A stretch of 64,000 nucleotides of DNA from Rhizophagus irregularis (GCF_026210795.1 NC_089449.1:3534001-3598000); one strand, 5' to 3'; shown: positions 12,601 through 22,600, numbered from the stretch's first letter. The notes: generated by a model from the sequence alone, not told the origin. Program-made: numbers and translations.

Positions 12601-12832
12601 CGAGAACAATGAAAACAATGAAGCTAATGAAAACAACGAGACTAATGAAGCCGATGAAACCAACGAAGCCAATGAAACTAATGAAAACAATGAGACCAAT
12701 GAAAACAATGAAACTAATGAAAACAACGAGACCAATGAAGCCAATGAAGCTAATGAACCTAACGAAACCGATGAGACTGTAGTCATTGAAACAAATGAAG
12801 CAACCGAAACAAATGAGAATAATGAAGTTTGA
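9617..12832 (+). CDS. Sel1-repeat protein with Asn/Glu-rich tail
   Basis: Exons are inferred at 9617-12314 and 12387-12832 (72-bp intron, GTAAGC..TTTTAG), giving 1047 residues. The ATG at 9617 (context atcATGGCC) is preferred over one nine codons upstream. Residues 1 to about 195 form a domain shared with the Sel1 genes at 27071 and 50719 (DFLKDFYRQVVRIENY, WFSSLIGFFYEHGIG) that I cannot assign. Residues 200-890 are roughly twenty Sel1/TPR-like repeats of about 36 residues (AQNNLGYCYQNGIGIEKDEK, KAF..Y.KAA..G), which form a solenoid used as a protein-binding scaffold. The tail of about 150 residues is almost only Asn, Glu, Thr and Ala in a 12-residue repeat. There is no signal peptide. The intron is a multiple of three and open, so unspliced RNA would still encode protein. 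Confidence 0.88.
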   Translation: MASNDIESNHNDNENILKDFLKDFYRQVVRIENYSNFETILKEWMYDFFKNNEEMESKTILKLMEDHEESSNWFSSLIGFFYEHGIGDDNIIDNDKSLDYYLSTTIIKDENKKFVSVYQIINIIIAKYLLSFRYYKDIILDKRDLIAKELRHLENAYVMSQNQFENFNGLEINLCKDEIITIEKYFESLDQFDFVEKKELIDLNNLGYSYQYGIGKEKDEFRAFELYLESSKRGNSSAQNNLGYCYQNGIGIEKDEKKAFDCYLKAANDGDLYAQYNIGVCYQNGIGVDKDDNEAFQWFIKSAEGKNSSAQNKLGVCYQNGVGIEKDVNEAFGWYMKAAKGGNADAENNLGTCYKEGISVEKDEKRAFEWFLKAAKGGNSDAQTSAGHYYKNGIGREKDLDKAVHWFSKAADNGNEIAQYHLGGCYKFGIGVKKDLVKAFELYKSSSSKNCLEAQIQLGNCYFYGSGTEENKEMAYEIYKSAAEKGSSRGKYNLSLIYKSGVGVRKNEKKAFELIKQLADENYFDSKWHLGYYYSHGIGTEIDEEKAFKCYEEAADKGNNNAMFNLSLFYQQGKGVEKDEKKAFELTKKLSEKEYSEGQFQLGYYYEKGIGTDVNKEKAFEQYKLVAEKDINHVQSQICLASLYEDGEGVEKDLVKAFEWFEKAANEENRVAQHNLGQCYELGNGVEKDLIKAFEYYKKSNEQNYYPAKFQLGYCYVNGIGTEVNKEKGFELYNEGTGRNKKFNILLKYENSDEIDSDLDKLNYWFRKAAEDDDNKVALYKLGELYETEIEFIRSKVRAFDFYRQAAEKGDINGKYKLGYCYENGIGIQVDKTKMIELYKEAANEGNVDAQNKLGFLYEEGKGGVDKDIDEAIQWYKKAVENGCQKSNENLDNLLKLKEGKLIKFMILFFIFIIDTNTFLYILEADKANKDNEDDETKEDDEANENNENNENNEANENNENNENNENNENNENNENNEANENNENNENNEANENNENNENNEANENNETNEADETNEANETNENNETNENNETNENNETNEANEANEPNETDETVVIETNEATETNENNEV
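12440..12655 (+). repeat. 36-bp tandem coding repeat
   Basis: The string gaagctaacgag recurs at 12440, 12476, 12548, 12584 and 12620, a strict 36-bp period made of smaller 9- and 12-bp AAC/GAG/GAA units. It encodes the acidic/Asn tail of the Sel1 protein. Near-identity between units suggests slippage or unequal exchange and probable length variation between strains or nuclei. Confidence 0.9.
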
Positions 12833-12840
12833 ATATTTTA

Positions 12841-12882
12841 AATATGTGAAATATGTGAAATATGTGAAATATGTGAAATATT
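12841..12882. repeat. 10-bp minisatellite in 3' flank
   Basis: The unit atatgtgaaa is repeated about four to five times immediately after the stop of the Sel1 gene. It probably lies in its 3' untranslated region. Confidence 0.85.
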
Positions 12883-13560
12883 TCTGTTTTTTTTATTTTA
12901 TTTCTTTTTTACTTGTAGTTTTTATTTAATAAAAATCATAAATTTATTGTTACAATTTTTTTTTTTTACCAAAGTATTATATTTTGATTTAACCATTTTA
13001 AAGTACAGTCAGACCTCTATATAACGATACTTTTGTTTCAGAGAAAATATATCGCATAAAGTATAAGTCATTAATGAATCGTAATGCAGGCCAAAATCCA
13101 ATTCTCGCCGCAAACTTCAGATAGTTAAAAATATTTATTTTGACATGTAACACATCATGAGTATGGGTTCCTTAATGTTACAGACTTTACTTACAGTGGG
13201 TACGATATTAACGTACGAACTGGCCGGAATTAACGTTAACGCTATCGCGTGTAAGTGCATAACTCCCAAACGTTCGTACGTTAGGACGCCCCATGAGTAT
13301 ATATCCCCAATACCTTAGTTTTTAAGTACTTTTCTCTTCTTTTTTTCTCTAGGTCTTCTTTCATTTTTCGATTAAATAATCTTTAAATAATACTTCGATA
13401 AGTAACTCATCAGATAAACTAATAAACCAAGAAAATCTTCACTCAATGGGTCTTCTTTTTTCTTTAGGTCTTCTCTTTATTAAGTCAAATTAAGAATACC
13501 TTCATTTCTTTTTTTTAGATCTTTTCCTCGGTTCCTTTTATTTACATCTTCTTTTAGGTA
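12883..13560. other. Intergenic repeat debris
   Basis: No coding sequence was found. At 13011 a sequence beginning CAGTCAGACCTCTATATAACG directly follows TA; it resembles the ends of pogo/Tigger-type elements, but no matching second end was seen. A 12-bp inverted pair lies at 13209-13220 and 13272-13283. From about 13330 the sequence becomes pyrimidine-rich with repeated 'ttttctttaggtcttc' blocks. Confidence 0.5.
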
Positions 13561-13599
13561 TGTAGGTTGGGAGCGTGGGTGGGTGGTGTGTGTGTGTTT

Positions 13600-14215
13600 G
13601 TGTATTCCCTCGCTCTTTTCTCGTTTTCCCTCTTTTCCTTTCCCTTTCGCTTTTTCCACTTTTCTCTTCCTTCTCTTTCCCTTATTCTCTCGCCCTTTTT
13701 CCTTTTTCCTCTCTCGCTCTCCCTCTTTCCTCTTTCTCTTCCCTTCCCTTTCCCTTTCCCTTATTCCTTCACTCTTTCCCCTTTCCCTTTCCCTTCCCTT
13801 ACCTTTCCCCTATAAAAAAAAGTTTGTGCTAAATTTGTGCCAAATGGGTTAACCATACGACATTTGTTTAGAATTTGTTCGAATTTTATATTATTTTTTA
13901 GTACAAATTTCGAATAAATGTTGTATGATTAGCCCGTTTGGCACAAATTTAGCACAAACCTTTTTTATAGGGATTCTCTTTCCTTTCCTCTCTCTCACTT
14001 TTCTCTCTTCCTTCCCCTTCCTTTCCTCTCTCCCATTCTTCGTTCTTTCCTCTTTTCCCTTTCCTCTTTTCCTTTCCTTTCCTTTCCCTTTCATCTTCCT
14101 TTCCTTTCCTCTCATTCGCTTTCCTTCTTCCCCTTTCCTTTTCTTTATTCCCTCATTCTTATCCCTTTCCCTTTCCCTTTCCCCTCTCTCGCTTTTCCTT
14201 CCCCTTCCCCTCCTG
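13600..14215. repeat. Polypyrimidine tract (CCCTTT-like)
   Basis: The plus strand is almost purely C/T from about 13605 to 13810 and again from 13975 to 14213, with irregular ccctttccctt units. The two halves have the same strand bias, so they are one tract split by the foldback element at 13808-13972. The tract lacks stop codons in several frames, which creates spurious open frames. It has the composition of triplex-forming homopurine/homopyrimidine DNA. Confidence 0.9.
13808..13972. mobile_element. 165-bp foldback MITE
   Basis: The element starts CCCTATAAAAAAA and ends TTTTTTATAGGG. Its arms are long inverted repeats: GTTTGTGCTAAATTTGTGCC near 13822 answers GGCACAAATTTAGCACAAAC near 13940, and pairing continues through CATACGACATTTGTTT / AATAAATGTTGTATG almost to the centre. 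It is too short to code for anything and is flanked on both sides by the same polypyrimidine tract, so insertion into that tract is the simplest reading. No clear target duplication can be called in such low-complexity flanks. Confidence 0.8.
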
Positions 14216-14375
14216 ATCAATGTTGCTGCACTTCAACGTTGCCAGGTGAACAAATTTTTTGACTAAGTCAGCAACGAATAGTATCGATTTGTTCACTTTT
14301 ATTAAATATAATTATAAATTAAAAAATTTTTTTTAAAAAAAATTAGCTTTTATAATTATAATAACTGAATTAGCT

Positions 14376-14589
14376 TAGTGTTTCGATCCGGATAAAACCT
14401 CAAATATTTTAACGTGGGATTATGATTAAAAAAGGATACAAATTTCGGCTTTGAGTGGACTATAATTTCGGCCAGAATTAAAATAATATTATTCCATAAA
14501 TTTTTATTAATTTTGGTGGCCCCGGCCTAAATTAACCGAGCCGGTATCCGGATAAAAACCGGATAAAACCGCTACGGATCGAAACTCTA
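14376..14589. mobile_element. hAT-type MITE with 8-bp target duplication
   Basis: The 214-bp element has 15-bp terminal inverted repeats, TAGTGTTTCGATCCG at the left and its complement with one mismatch at the right (CGGATCGAAACTCTA). It is bracketed by a perfect 8-bp direct repeat AATTAGCT at 14368-14375 and 14590-14597. An 8-bp duplication and TAG-starting ends are hallmarks of the hAT superfamily. There is no coding content, so movement would need a transposase from elsewhere. Internal ccggataaaaacc motifs recur near the right end. Confidence 0.85.
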
Positions 14590-14597
14590 AATTAGCT

Positions 14598-14879
14598 AAT
14601 ACTAAAATAATAAATGTAAAAACAATTTTAACATTTGGATTCAGTTAGTCTGCATCTATCGTGCAATTATGAAATTTCGTCCTGATATATAAACAAAGAT
14701 AAGCTGTGGTGTATTTTATACACGGGTCATTTTTTCGTCATACACCACACAAGTGGTTGATCCTACACCACTGGTTTTCGTCTTACTTACAGTACCTACT
14801 CCGTACTCAATACAATTTTAGTAGCATACACCACTAAACTAGTACTGGTTGACCATACATTACTAATATTCTTTCTTTT
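14598..14879. other. Intergenic with recurring 'acaccact' motifs
   Basis: No gene. The motif catacacca/tggtgtat appears several times in both orientations between 14708 and 14850, suggesting remains of a small palindromic repeat. Confidence 0.45.
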
Positions 14880-15560
14880 TTTTACTTTCAGATTCAGTTC
14901 CGTCTCTGCTTGCTGAGGATCGGATTCTGTTGCGGCGTTGCGGTTTAACGGTAAGTGACTAATGATTTTTTATTGACGTAGGGTTATTATTAATATTAAC
15001 TATTACTAATACTTTTTTTTTCTTTCTTTTTCTTTTAGGTTCGGTCAGTTCCGGGATTTTTTTTTAGGATCGGTTCGTTCTGCGATATCTGCTGCAGTAT
15101 TACGTTAAATAGCTTCGGTTTCTTTTAGCGTCGGGTGATTAGTAATATTAAATTATTACCTGTCATTTTCTTTTTATTTTTTTTTTAGATATTCTGCTGC
15201 GGTGCTGCGGTCCAACGGTAATTGGCTAATGATTTTTTTTTTGACGCTGGGTCAATTAGTAAAATCAACTATTACTATTACTTTTTGCTTTTCTTTTAGG
15301 TTCGGGCTCTTTATCGGTTGATTGCTGCTGCGATATTACGTAAATGGCTTCAGCTTCTTTTGTTCTTTCTTAGATTTCAGTTGGACTCTGCTGTGTCGGG
15401 TTGATTTCTTTTAGGTTCGGTCAGTTCCGGGATTTTTCTTTTTTAGGATCGGTTCGTTGCTGCGATTACTGCTGCGGCATTACGTTAAATAGCTTTGGCG
15501 TCAGAGGATTAGTAATATTAAGTTTTTAATAAATTTTTTCTTTCTTTTTCAGTTCCGTCA
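14880..15560 (+). repeat. Tandem array of five exon-like modules
   Basis: Five short GC-richer modules (14892-14950, 15039-15104, 15189-15217, 15300-15340, 15415-15484) share words such as ttcggtcagttccggga, aggatcggttcgtt, ctgctgcgg and attacg. Each is preceded by a C/T run ending in an AG (cttttag, tttcag). Modules 1, 3 and 4 are followed by a GTAAGT-, GTAATT- or GTAAAT-type donor; modules 2 and 5 instead continue tacgTTAAAT. The intervening DNA is also repeated (gggt.attagtaatatta). The layout is that of a duplicated intron-exon unit with a period of 110-150 bp. No long frame spans the modules. Confidence 0.6.
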
Positions 15561-16091
15561 CTCTGGCTGAGAAATTCATTGATCGGCAATTAAATATTTA
15601 AATTATACTTAAATTAGTATTATTTCCATATGTATAAATTATTACCTAAACCAAAAGATTTGAAGTTATATTTATTAAAGTTCTACTTTGTTTAAGTATG
15701 CATAAAAAATGCTAATATATTTATAGTTAGAAAATTTTTATTATGAAATTTCAGCCAATTCGGATTATACTGTACGTAAATCATCATCCAATTTTCCCCA
15801 AATCTTTATATAAACAACCATTATTCGTTAGAAATTGATTTGCAATGGAGTTATAATAAACTGCAATGCAGTGAAATGCGGTGAATGTACAACAGTGCAG
15901 TGAAACATAGCATATACAGTATTAAAAAGGACCCTTCCTTTTTGGAATGCACCATTTAGGAATTTAAATTTTTAAATTGTTGACAAATAAAACTATTTAT
16001 TAATAATGTCAACACTTCCACTAATATCAAAGATTCAAGTAACAACATTAATTGGTTAGAAAAATCAGCAGAGAAGGGCGATAAATGGTCA
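15561..16091. other. Upstream region of the Sel1-kinase gene
   Basis: AT-rich sequence. The frame of the downstream gene is open back to about 15984 and reads NWLEKSAEKGDKW just before the first ATG at 16092, continuing the Sel1 pattern. An ATG at 16007 (MSTLPLISK) is in a different frame and ends at 16057. Either an upstream exon, a frame change near 16010-16050, or a start at 16092 must be assumed. Confidence 0.5.
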
Positions 16092-18555
16092 ATGCATAAT
16101 CTTGCCTTATGTTACTACAATGGTAAAGGGACAGAGAAGGACTTGGGAATGGCCTTTCACTGGTTTCAGAAAGCGGCAGAGAAGGGTCATGAAGGGTCAA
16201 TGCACGGTCTCGCCTTACAATACTACAATGGTGAAGGGACAGAGAAGGACTTGATAATGGCCTTTTACTGGTTTCAGAAAGCAGCAGAGAAGGGTGATGA
16301 AAGGTCAATCTACAGTCTTGCCTTACAATACTACAATGGTGAAGGGACAGAAAAGGACTTGGAAATGGCCTTTTACTGGTTTCAAAAAGCAGCAGAAAAG
16401 GATAATGAAAGGTCAATGTACAGTCTTGCCTTACAATACTACAATGGTGAAGGGACAGAAAAGGACTTGGAAATGGCCTTTTACTGGTTTCAGAAAGTAG
16501 CAGAAAAGGGTCGTGAAGAGTCAATGTATGGTCTTGCCTTATGTTACTACAATGGTGAAGGGATAGAAAAGGACTGGAAAATAGCCTTTCATTGGTTTCA
16601 AAAAGCAGCAGAAAAGGGTTATAAAGGATCAATGCATGATCTTGCCTTACGATACTATAATGGTGAAGGGATAGAAAAGGACTTGAAAATGGCCCTTCAC
16701 TGGTTTCATAAAACGGCAGAGAAGGGTCATGAAGGGTCAATGCACAATCTTGCCTTACAATACTACAATGGTGAAGGGACAGAAAAGGACTTAGAAATGG
16801 CCTTTCACTGGTTTCAAAAAGCAGCAGAGAAGGATAATGAAAGGTCAATGCACAGTCTTGCCTTACAATACTATAATGGTGAAAGGACAGAAAAGAACTT
16901 GAAAATGGCCTTTTATTGGTTTCAAAAAGCTGCAGAGAAGGGTTATGAAGGATCAATACATAGTCTTGCTTTATGTTACTACAATAGTATAGGGATAGAG
17001 AAGGACTTGAAAATGGCTTTTCACTGGTTTCAAAAAGCTGCAGAGAAGGGTTATGAAGGATCAATGCATGATCTTGCCCTACGATACTATAATGGTGAAG
17101 GGACAGAAAAGGACTTGGAAATGGCCTTTTACTGGTTTCAGAAAGCGGCAGAGAAGGGTTATATATGGTCAATGCATGGTCTTGCCTTACAATACTACAA
17201 TGGTGAAGGGACAGAAAAAAACTTGGAAATGGCCTTTCACTGGTTTCAGAAAGCAGCAGAGAAGGGTCATGAAGGGTCAATATATAGTCTTGCCTTATGT
17301 TACTACAATGGTGAAGGAACAGAAAAGGATTTGAAAATAGCTTTTCATTGGTTTCAAAAAGGAGCAGTGAAGGGTAATGAAGTTTCAATGCATAATTTTG
17401 GCTTACAATACTACAATGGTGAAGGGACAGAAAAAAACCTGGAAATGGCTTTTCACTGGTTTCAGAAAGCAGCAGAAAAGGGTTATGAAGGATCAATACA
17501 TGATCTTGCCTTATGTTACTATAATGGTGAAGGAACAGAGAAGGATTTGAAAATAGCTTTTCATTGGTTTCAAAAAGCAGCAGTGAAGGGTAATGAAAGG
17601 TCAATGCACAGTCTTGCCTTACGATACTACAATGGTGAAGGGACAGAGAAGGATTTGGAAATGGCCTTTCACTGGTTTCAGAAAGCAGCAGAGAAGGGTT
17701 ATGAAGGATCAATGCATAATCTTGCCTTACGTTACTATAATGGTGAAGGAACAGAAAAGGACTTGGAAATGGCTTTTTACTGGTTTCAAAAAGCAGCAGA
17801 GAAGGGTTATGCATCATCAATGCATTATATAGCCTTTTATTACTATGATGGTATAAAAGGAATAGAGAAGGACTTGGAAATGGCCTTTCACTGGTTCCAG
17901 AAAGGGGCAGAAAAAGGTGATGAAGGATCAATACATAGTCTTGCCTTACGATACTATAATGGTGAAGGAACAGAGAAGGACTTGGAAATGGCTTTTCATT
18001 TGTTTCAGAAAGCAGCAAAGAAGGGTTATAGCTTATCAATGCAAAATCTTGCCTTCCTATATGACAATGGTGAAGGAATAGAGAAGAACTTGGAAATGGC
18101 CTTTCACTGGCTTCAAAAAGCAGCAGAAAAGGGTAATGAAAGATCAATGTATGATCTTGCCTTACAATATTACAATGGTAAAGGGACAGAAAAGGACTTA
18201 GAAATGACCTTTCACTGGTTTCAGAAAGCAGCAAAGAAGGGTCATAAAGAGTCAATGCATGGTCTGGCCTTATGTTATTACAATGGTGAAGGAATAGAAA
18301 AGAACTTGGAAATGGCCTTTCACTGGTTTCAAAAAGCAGTAGAGAATGATCATAAAGGGTCAATGTATGAACTTGCTGTATGTTATGACAATGGTGAAGG
18401 GACAGAAAAGAACTTGGAAATGGCCTTTCAATGGTTTAAAAAAGCAGCAGAGAAGGATTATAAAGAGTCAATGCACAATCTTGCAATATGTTATGAAAAG
18501 GGTGAAGGAACAGAGGAAAATTTGGAAAAAGGCTTTTATTGGCGCAAAAAAACTA
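16092..18555 (+). repeat. 108-bp coding repeat array (23 units)
   Basis: The words ggtgaagggacagaaaagga and cactggtttcagaaagcagc return every 108 bp from 16092 to about 18555, with one 111-bp unit near 17850. Many units differ by only a few bases, which implies recent expansion or gene conversion. The strict periodicity also holds a 771-codon frame open on the opposite strand, which is an artefact. Confidence 0.95.
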
Positions 18556-19917
18556 ATAATAATTTTAAATTTAATGACTTATGTAAGGGATGCAATCAAC
18601 TATTTATTGATTACAGATGGTGCCAACAATGTAATATTAAACAATTTCAGCAAAATTTTTCAAAATGGACTAGTAAAAATAAATTTATTGATAAATTTAT
18701 TCAAGAAGCACAACTAAATACTAAAAGTAGTTATGAAGTTTTAGAATGGATACCTTATAATAAATTGAATAATATTAATTATTATGATAAAGGAGGATTT
18801 AGTGAAATTTATAGAGCTATCTGGTTAGATGGACCTATTGATAGTTGGAACTTTGATGAACAACAATGGAATAGATGGACTGAATATGAAGTTATTCTTA
18901 AAAATCTTAATAATTCATCAAGTTTAAGTGATAAATTTTTAGATGAGGTATAGTATTTTTATTTATTAGATACTAACTAAATTTTTTATTTTATCTTATA
19001 AATTAATAATTTTAAATATTTACTGTATTATATAGTGGAAACATCATTATAATTGTCAGAAAAAATCATTTTCAAAATTTATTCAATTCTTTGGAATTTC
19101 CCAAGATCCAAATAATTTAAATTATGTGATAATAATGAGTTATGCAAAAAATGGAAGTTTGAAAAAATGTTTATCTAATATAGTTAAATTTAAATGGCAA
19201 ACTAAATTGCAATTATTGAAAAAGATTATTTTAGGACTTAAAGTAATACATGAATCAGAACTTACTCATTGTGATTTTCATGATGGTAATATCTTAATAT
19301 CAGATGATTATAATGAAATATATATTATTGATTTAGGATTATGCAAACCTATACAAAATTCTGATGATAAAATTGATAAAGTTTATGGAATTATACCTTA
19401 TATGGCACCTGAAATATTAAGAAACAACCCTTTTACTCCAGCAAGTGATATCTATAGTTTTTCAATGATGATGTGGGAATTTACATCAGGTATTCCTCCA
19501 TTTAATAATAAAGCACATGATGTTGAACTTATTTTAAGTATTTGTGAAGGAGATCGCCCTGGAATTATAAAAAATACTCCAAAATGTTATATAGATTTGA
19601 TGAAAAAGTGCTGGGATTCAGATCCTTCCAAAAGACCAAATATAGAAATTATTGAAAATACTATATCTGAATGGCTTAGATGTATTAATGAATATTATAA
19701 ATTAAATGGTGAAGATGAACCAAGATATGAAGTTCCTAATATTGATAATCAATTAAAAAATGATATCCATGAATTTATAAAAGCAAATAGAGTTTTGACA
19801 CAAGAACAAGCTAATATTTCTGTTTCACAAACTCATCCAAAAGCATATTATACAAGCCGCTTACTTACTGAAATTTTATATCAAAATAATTCTGAGTGTT
19901 TGGATTGTATAATTTAA
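16092..19917 (+). CDS. Sel1 array fused to TKL-like protein kinase
   Basis: Exons 16092-18947 and 19036-19917 (88-bp GT..AG intron) give 1245 residues. Residues 1-815 are 23 Sel1 repeats of 36 residues, nearly identical at DNA level (YYNGEGTEKDLEMAFHWFQK). Then comes a Cys pair module (CKGC, CQQC, about residues 832-850), a linker (KFIQEAQL..SSYEVLEWIPYNKL) usual in kinases of these fungi, and the kinase. It has a glycine loop DKGGFSEIYRA, ATP lysine in EVILKNL (interrupted by the intron soon after), catalytic loop THCDFHDGN, DLG instead of DFG, and MAPEIL. Key residues are present, so activity is plausible. The tail ends in an AYYTSRLL box. The exact N-terminus is uncertain (see preceding entry). 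Substrate and pathway are unknown. Confidence 0.88.
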
Positions 19918-21689
19918 ATTTAAATATAAATTTCTATAATGACTTTATTTTTTGATTTCATAAACTTTAAATAAATTTTATTTGTGATGATAAAAAAAAG
20001 GTATCATTTGTAATAGATATTTTATTTAGTTTAATAAAAAATAAAAAAGTGTTTATTGTTCAATAAATTTATTTTTTATTTAAATAAAATATTAAAAATG
20101 GATGCAAATTTGTTTAATAAAGTCAATCAAAATATTAAAAAAAAAATAATCTGTAATGATGTAATGATATCAGGATTCTGATTTGTGACAGTTATCAAAT
20201 TGTATAAAAAAAAATGAAAACAAAATAAAGAATTAGAAAATGTATTTATTAAATATTCCAGATCGGCACTAGACTATTATTTGCAAATTCATGATAGCAG
20301 TAATTTCAGAATTATTAGTTTACTACAAATTACTTTGCATATAACTTAATTATCATATGTGGCTTAGGTATGTGATGGATGTAGATTGATACCTGACGCG
20401 CGTCATTTATCACATAAGATTCGTTATTAGTAACAATAATTCCTATTGGTCATTGCAGTAATTCTAATGACCGAACTATAATTCAGTTACTGGATGGGGA
20501 TATCGATCTTTGAAAATATCTCTTTTCCTCATCAAATAACTATTTATTAGAATTAAACATTAAATTTTCTAGACTTAATAATTATTTTTTTTTTTATCAT
20601 AAAGTAGCATTTATCACATTAAAAATAAAAAGTACGTAATTCTAAAAATATCAAACTCATTGAAAAACAATTTATAGTATTTCCAAAATATTTTAAATAA
20701 ATTACAAGTTTTTTCAAGTAAATTTTACTATATATAATTTCACTTAAATCAAATCAAATTTTCATAATAATTCCGACCGATTAATTATAATTTAGCAGCT
20801 GTCACCTGATAACACATACTATAAAGTATAAACACAACAGTATATTTGTCTGCTTAAATTTCATTCTCATAAAACAAAGCATAAATGGACTGACCATATT
20901 TCTTAAAATATAAAACAAATAGTAATATTCGTGAATTGCTTACTATAATTTTAAATGTTGATAATATTAATTACGATTTTATGAATCCCATACGGTTGAT
21001 GCCATCCTCAAAATTTGATATCAAACAAAAAATATTAGAATTTACTAGCGTACTATATTACATTTTTTAATTATTTTATTGTTTATTAAGAATGAGACTC
21101 ATATATAAGAACGTAACCAACTCAGATAGTATTAAGTGAAATATTTTGTTTCCAGAAATAATTGCAAATAATATACTGTATAACGTTGTGTTTCATTATT
21201 CATAAAAATATGAGTAAAATAAATTGCTAGTTTATAATATAATTTGTTATAATGATAGTATACTAAATCTTAATCATTACAAATAAATAAAAAACGCCTT
21301 AAGGCAGGTTAACAAATTCACGCTCTAAATTGCAAATAACATCCAATTAATTTGGTAATTTGGGTAACATTTTTTTATATATCTCGAAGTATTCTATTTT
21401 CTAGTATGTAGTATTATATTCGTTACACCTAAAACTTGTGACTGCTTGGGACATATCCTCAAAGGACGACCTTAAAACTGTGTATCATTTGTTCAGAAGT
21501 TGATATTGGAGCGGGAATCAAAGAATAGAATGAAAGATCAAGAGATACAAGAACTTCTTCATTCGTGGTTTGAATAATAAGCAGTGATATGGCAGTATAT
21601 TTGGAAAATGCGTGTTTATATTTGAGTGCAAATAAATTCAATCCAGAAAAAGTAATATGATCGTTTATTAATATAATTACACCAATGAA
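19918..21689. other. Intergenic, no gene seen
   Basis: AT-rich DNA with many poly-A/T runs. No similarity to the local families could be read. A 60-codon minus-strand frame at 21459-21641 has no supporting features. The last 200 bp could include unrecognisable 5' sequence of the BTB-BACK-TLD relic that follows. Confidence 0.55.
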
Positions 21690-22600
21690 CTTGATTTAAC
21701 TAAACAATCAAGTGAAATTGTTAGTTGCATCTGATGATGAATTACTTCTCAAAGTGTTAGACATGTTCAAGATTATTTAATTGAAAAACAAACTAGTTGG
21801 GTTCACAAAATTTTTGTTCTTGTTCTTAATGCTGTGTTTAGACTTAATAATTGCAAAAGACTACGAGATTATTGTCCTGAATCTATCTGCGAAGTTCTAC
21901 TATAACTTTTTTCCTTAAATAAAAACTTTCCTCTCAATTAATAAGGAAATACTTCTGGCTTGCTTAAAACGAATTGAAGAAGTTATTATTTGGATTATTT
22001 AATTAAATGGGGTATTGAATAAACTCCTGGTCTTGGGAATAAGAATAGTGATATAGCGAAATGGATTAATAAAGATTATGAAGCATTGAAGAAGACTTTA
22101 TCAAAAAATCTATGCGGGAAATTTTCACAAATAGAGCGGAAAGAATAAATTGATTTTTTGTAAAATTATTATCCCTAATCATATTTATGAAGAAATTGAA
22201 GAATTCTATTATAAAGACGTCCTACCTAAAACTACAACTTTACCTCCTAGAACTTGGCTTTTCAACCAGAATAGGAAAAATTGATTCAAATATTATCAAA
22301 TCAAAACTTACAAAAATTATGGTAGTCGTGATGAAATAAGTACTGAATCATTTAGGAAACAATACAATGGAATGGTCGGGTAACAAGTTTAGTCTTAATC
22401 AAGGTTAAAATCACAAAATTTTTGGTGAATACAATTCTATCAAATTTAGTTCATTAGGAGATGATTATACTGAAAATGTTATTGGTTATCAATTTCAAAT
22501 CATCAGATAATTTTATTATTTCATTTGAAGATATTCATTGACCCCAAACAAGTGGGAAGCAATGTTCAAAAAGATAATGAAAGAGTAATGCTTAATGGAG
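21690..22600 (+). pseudogene. Decayed BTB-BACK-TLD gene
   Basis: Reading across several frames, BACK-domain text appears in the right order: VKLLVASDDELLLKVLD (near 21712), SWVHKIF, ARDYC-like and PESICEV, NKEILLACLKR, then WDYLIKWGIE and KDYEALKKTLSKN (near 22070-22110), followed by FYYKDVLPKTTTLPPRTW (near 22205). TLD-like text follows (GSRDEISTESFRKQYNGM near 22330, FGEYNSIKFSSLGDDYTENV near 22430). In-frame stops and frame changes occur repeatedly, so the gene is dead. TLD domains are linked to oxidative-stress protection; BTB-BACK-TLD is a large family in Glomeromycotina. The BTB N-terminus is not recognisable. Confidence 0.75.

Noticed and set aside
12411-12782. Plus-strand Arg/Thr/Met-rich frame
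   Set aside because: Shifted reading of the same 36-bp repeat; low-complexity by-product.
12268-12786. Minus-strand frame rich in Ser/Leu (SLASLFSLFSL)
   Set aside because: Antisense of the Asn/Glu-rich tail of the Sel1 gene; the periodic codons produce it.
13567-14266. Several overlapping Phe/Ser/Leu/Pro-rich or Arg/Lys/Glu-rich frames
   Set aside because: They come from the polypyrimidine tract, which contains few stop codons in any frame. None has domain character.
16048-18363. 771-codon open frame on the minus strand
   Set aside because: It runs antisense through the 108-bp Sel1 repeats; a stop-free antisense frame in one unit stays open in all units. It has no recognisable domain and the plus strand explains the sequence fully.
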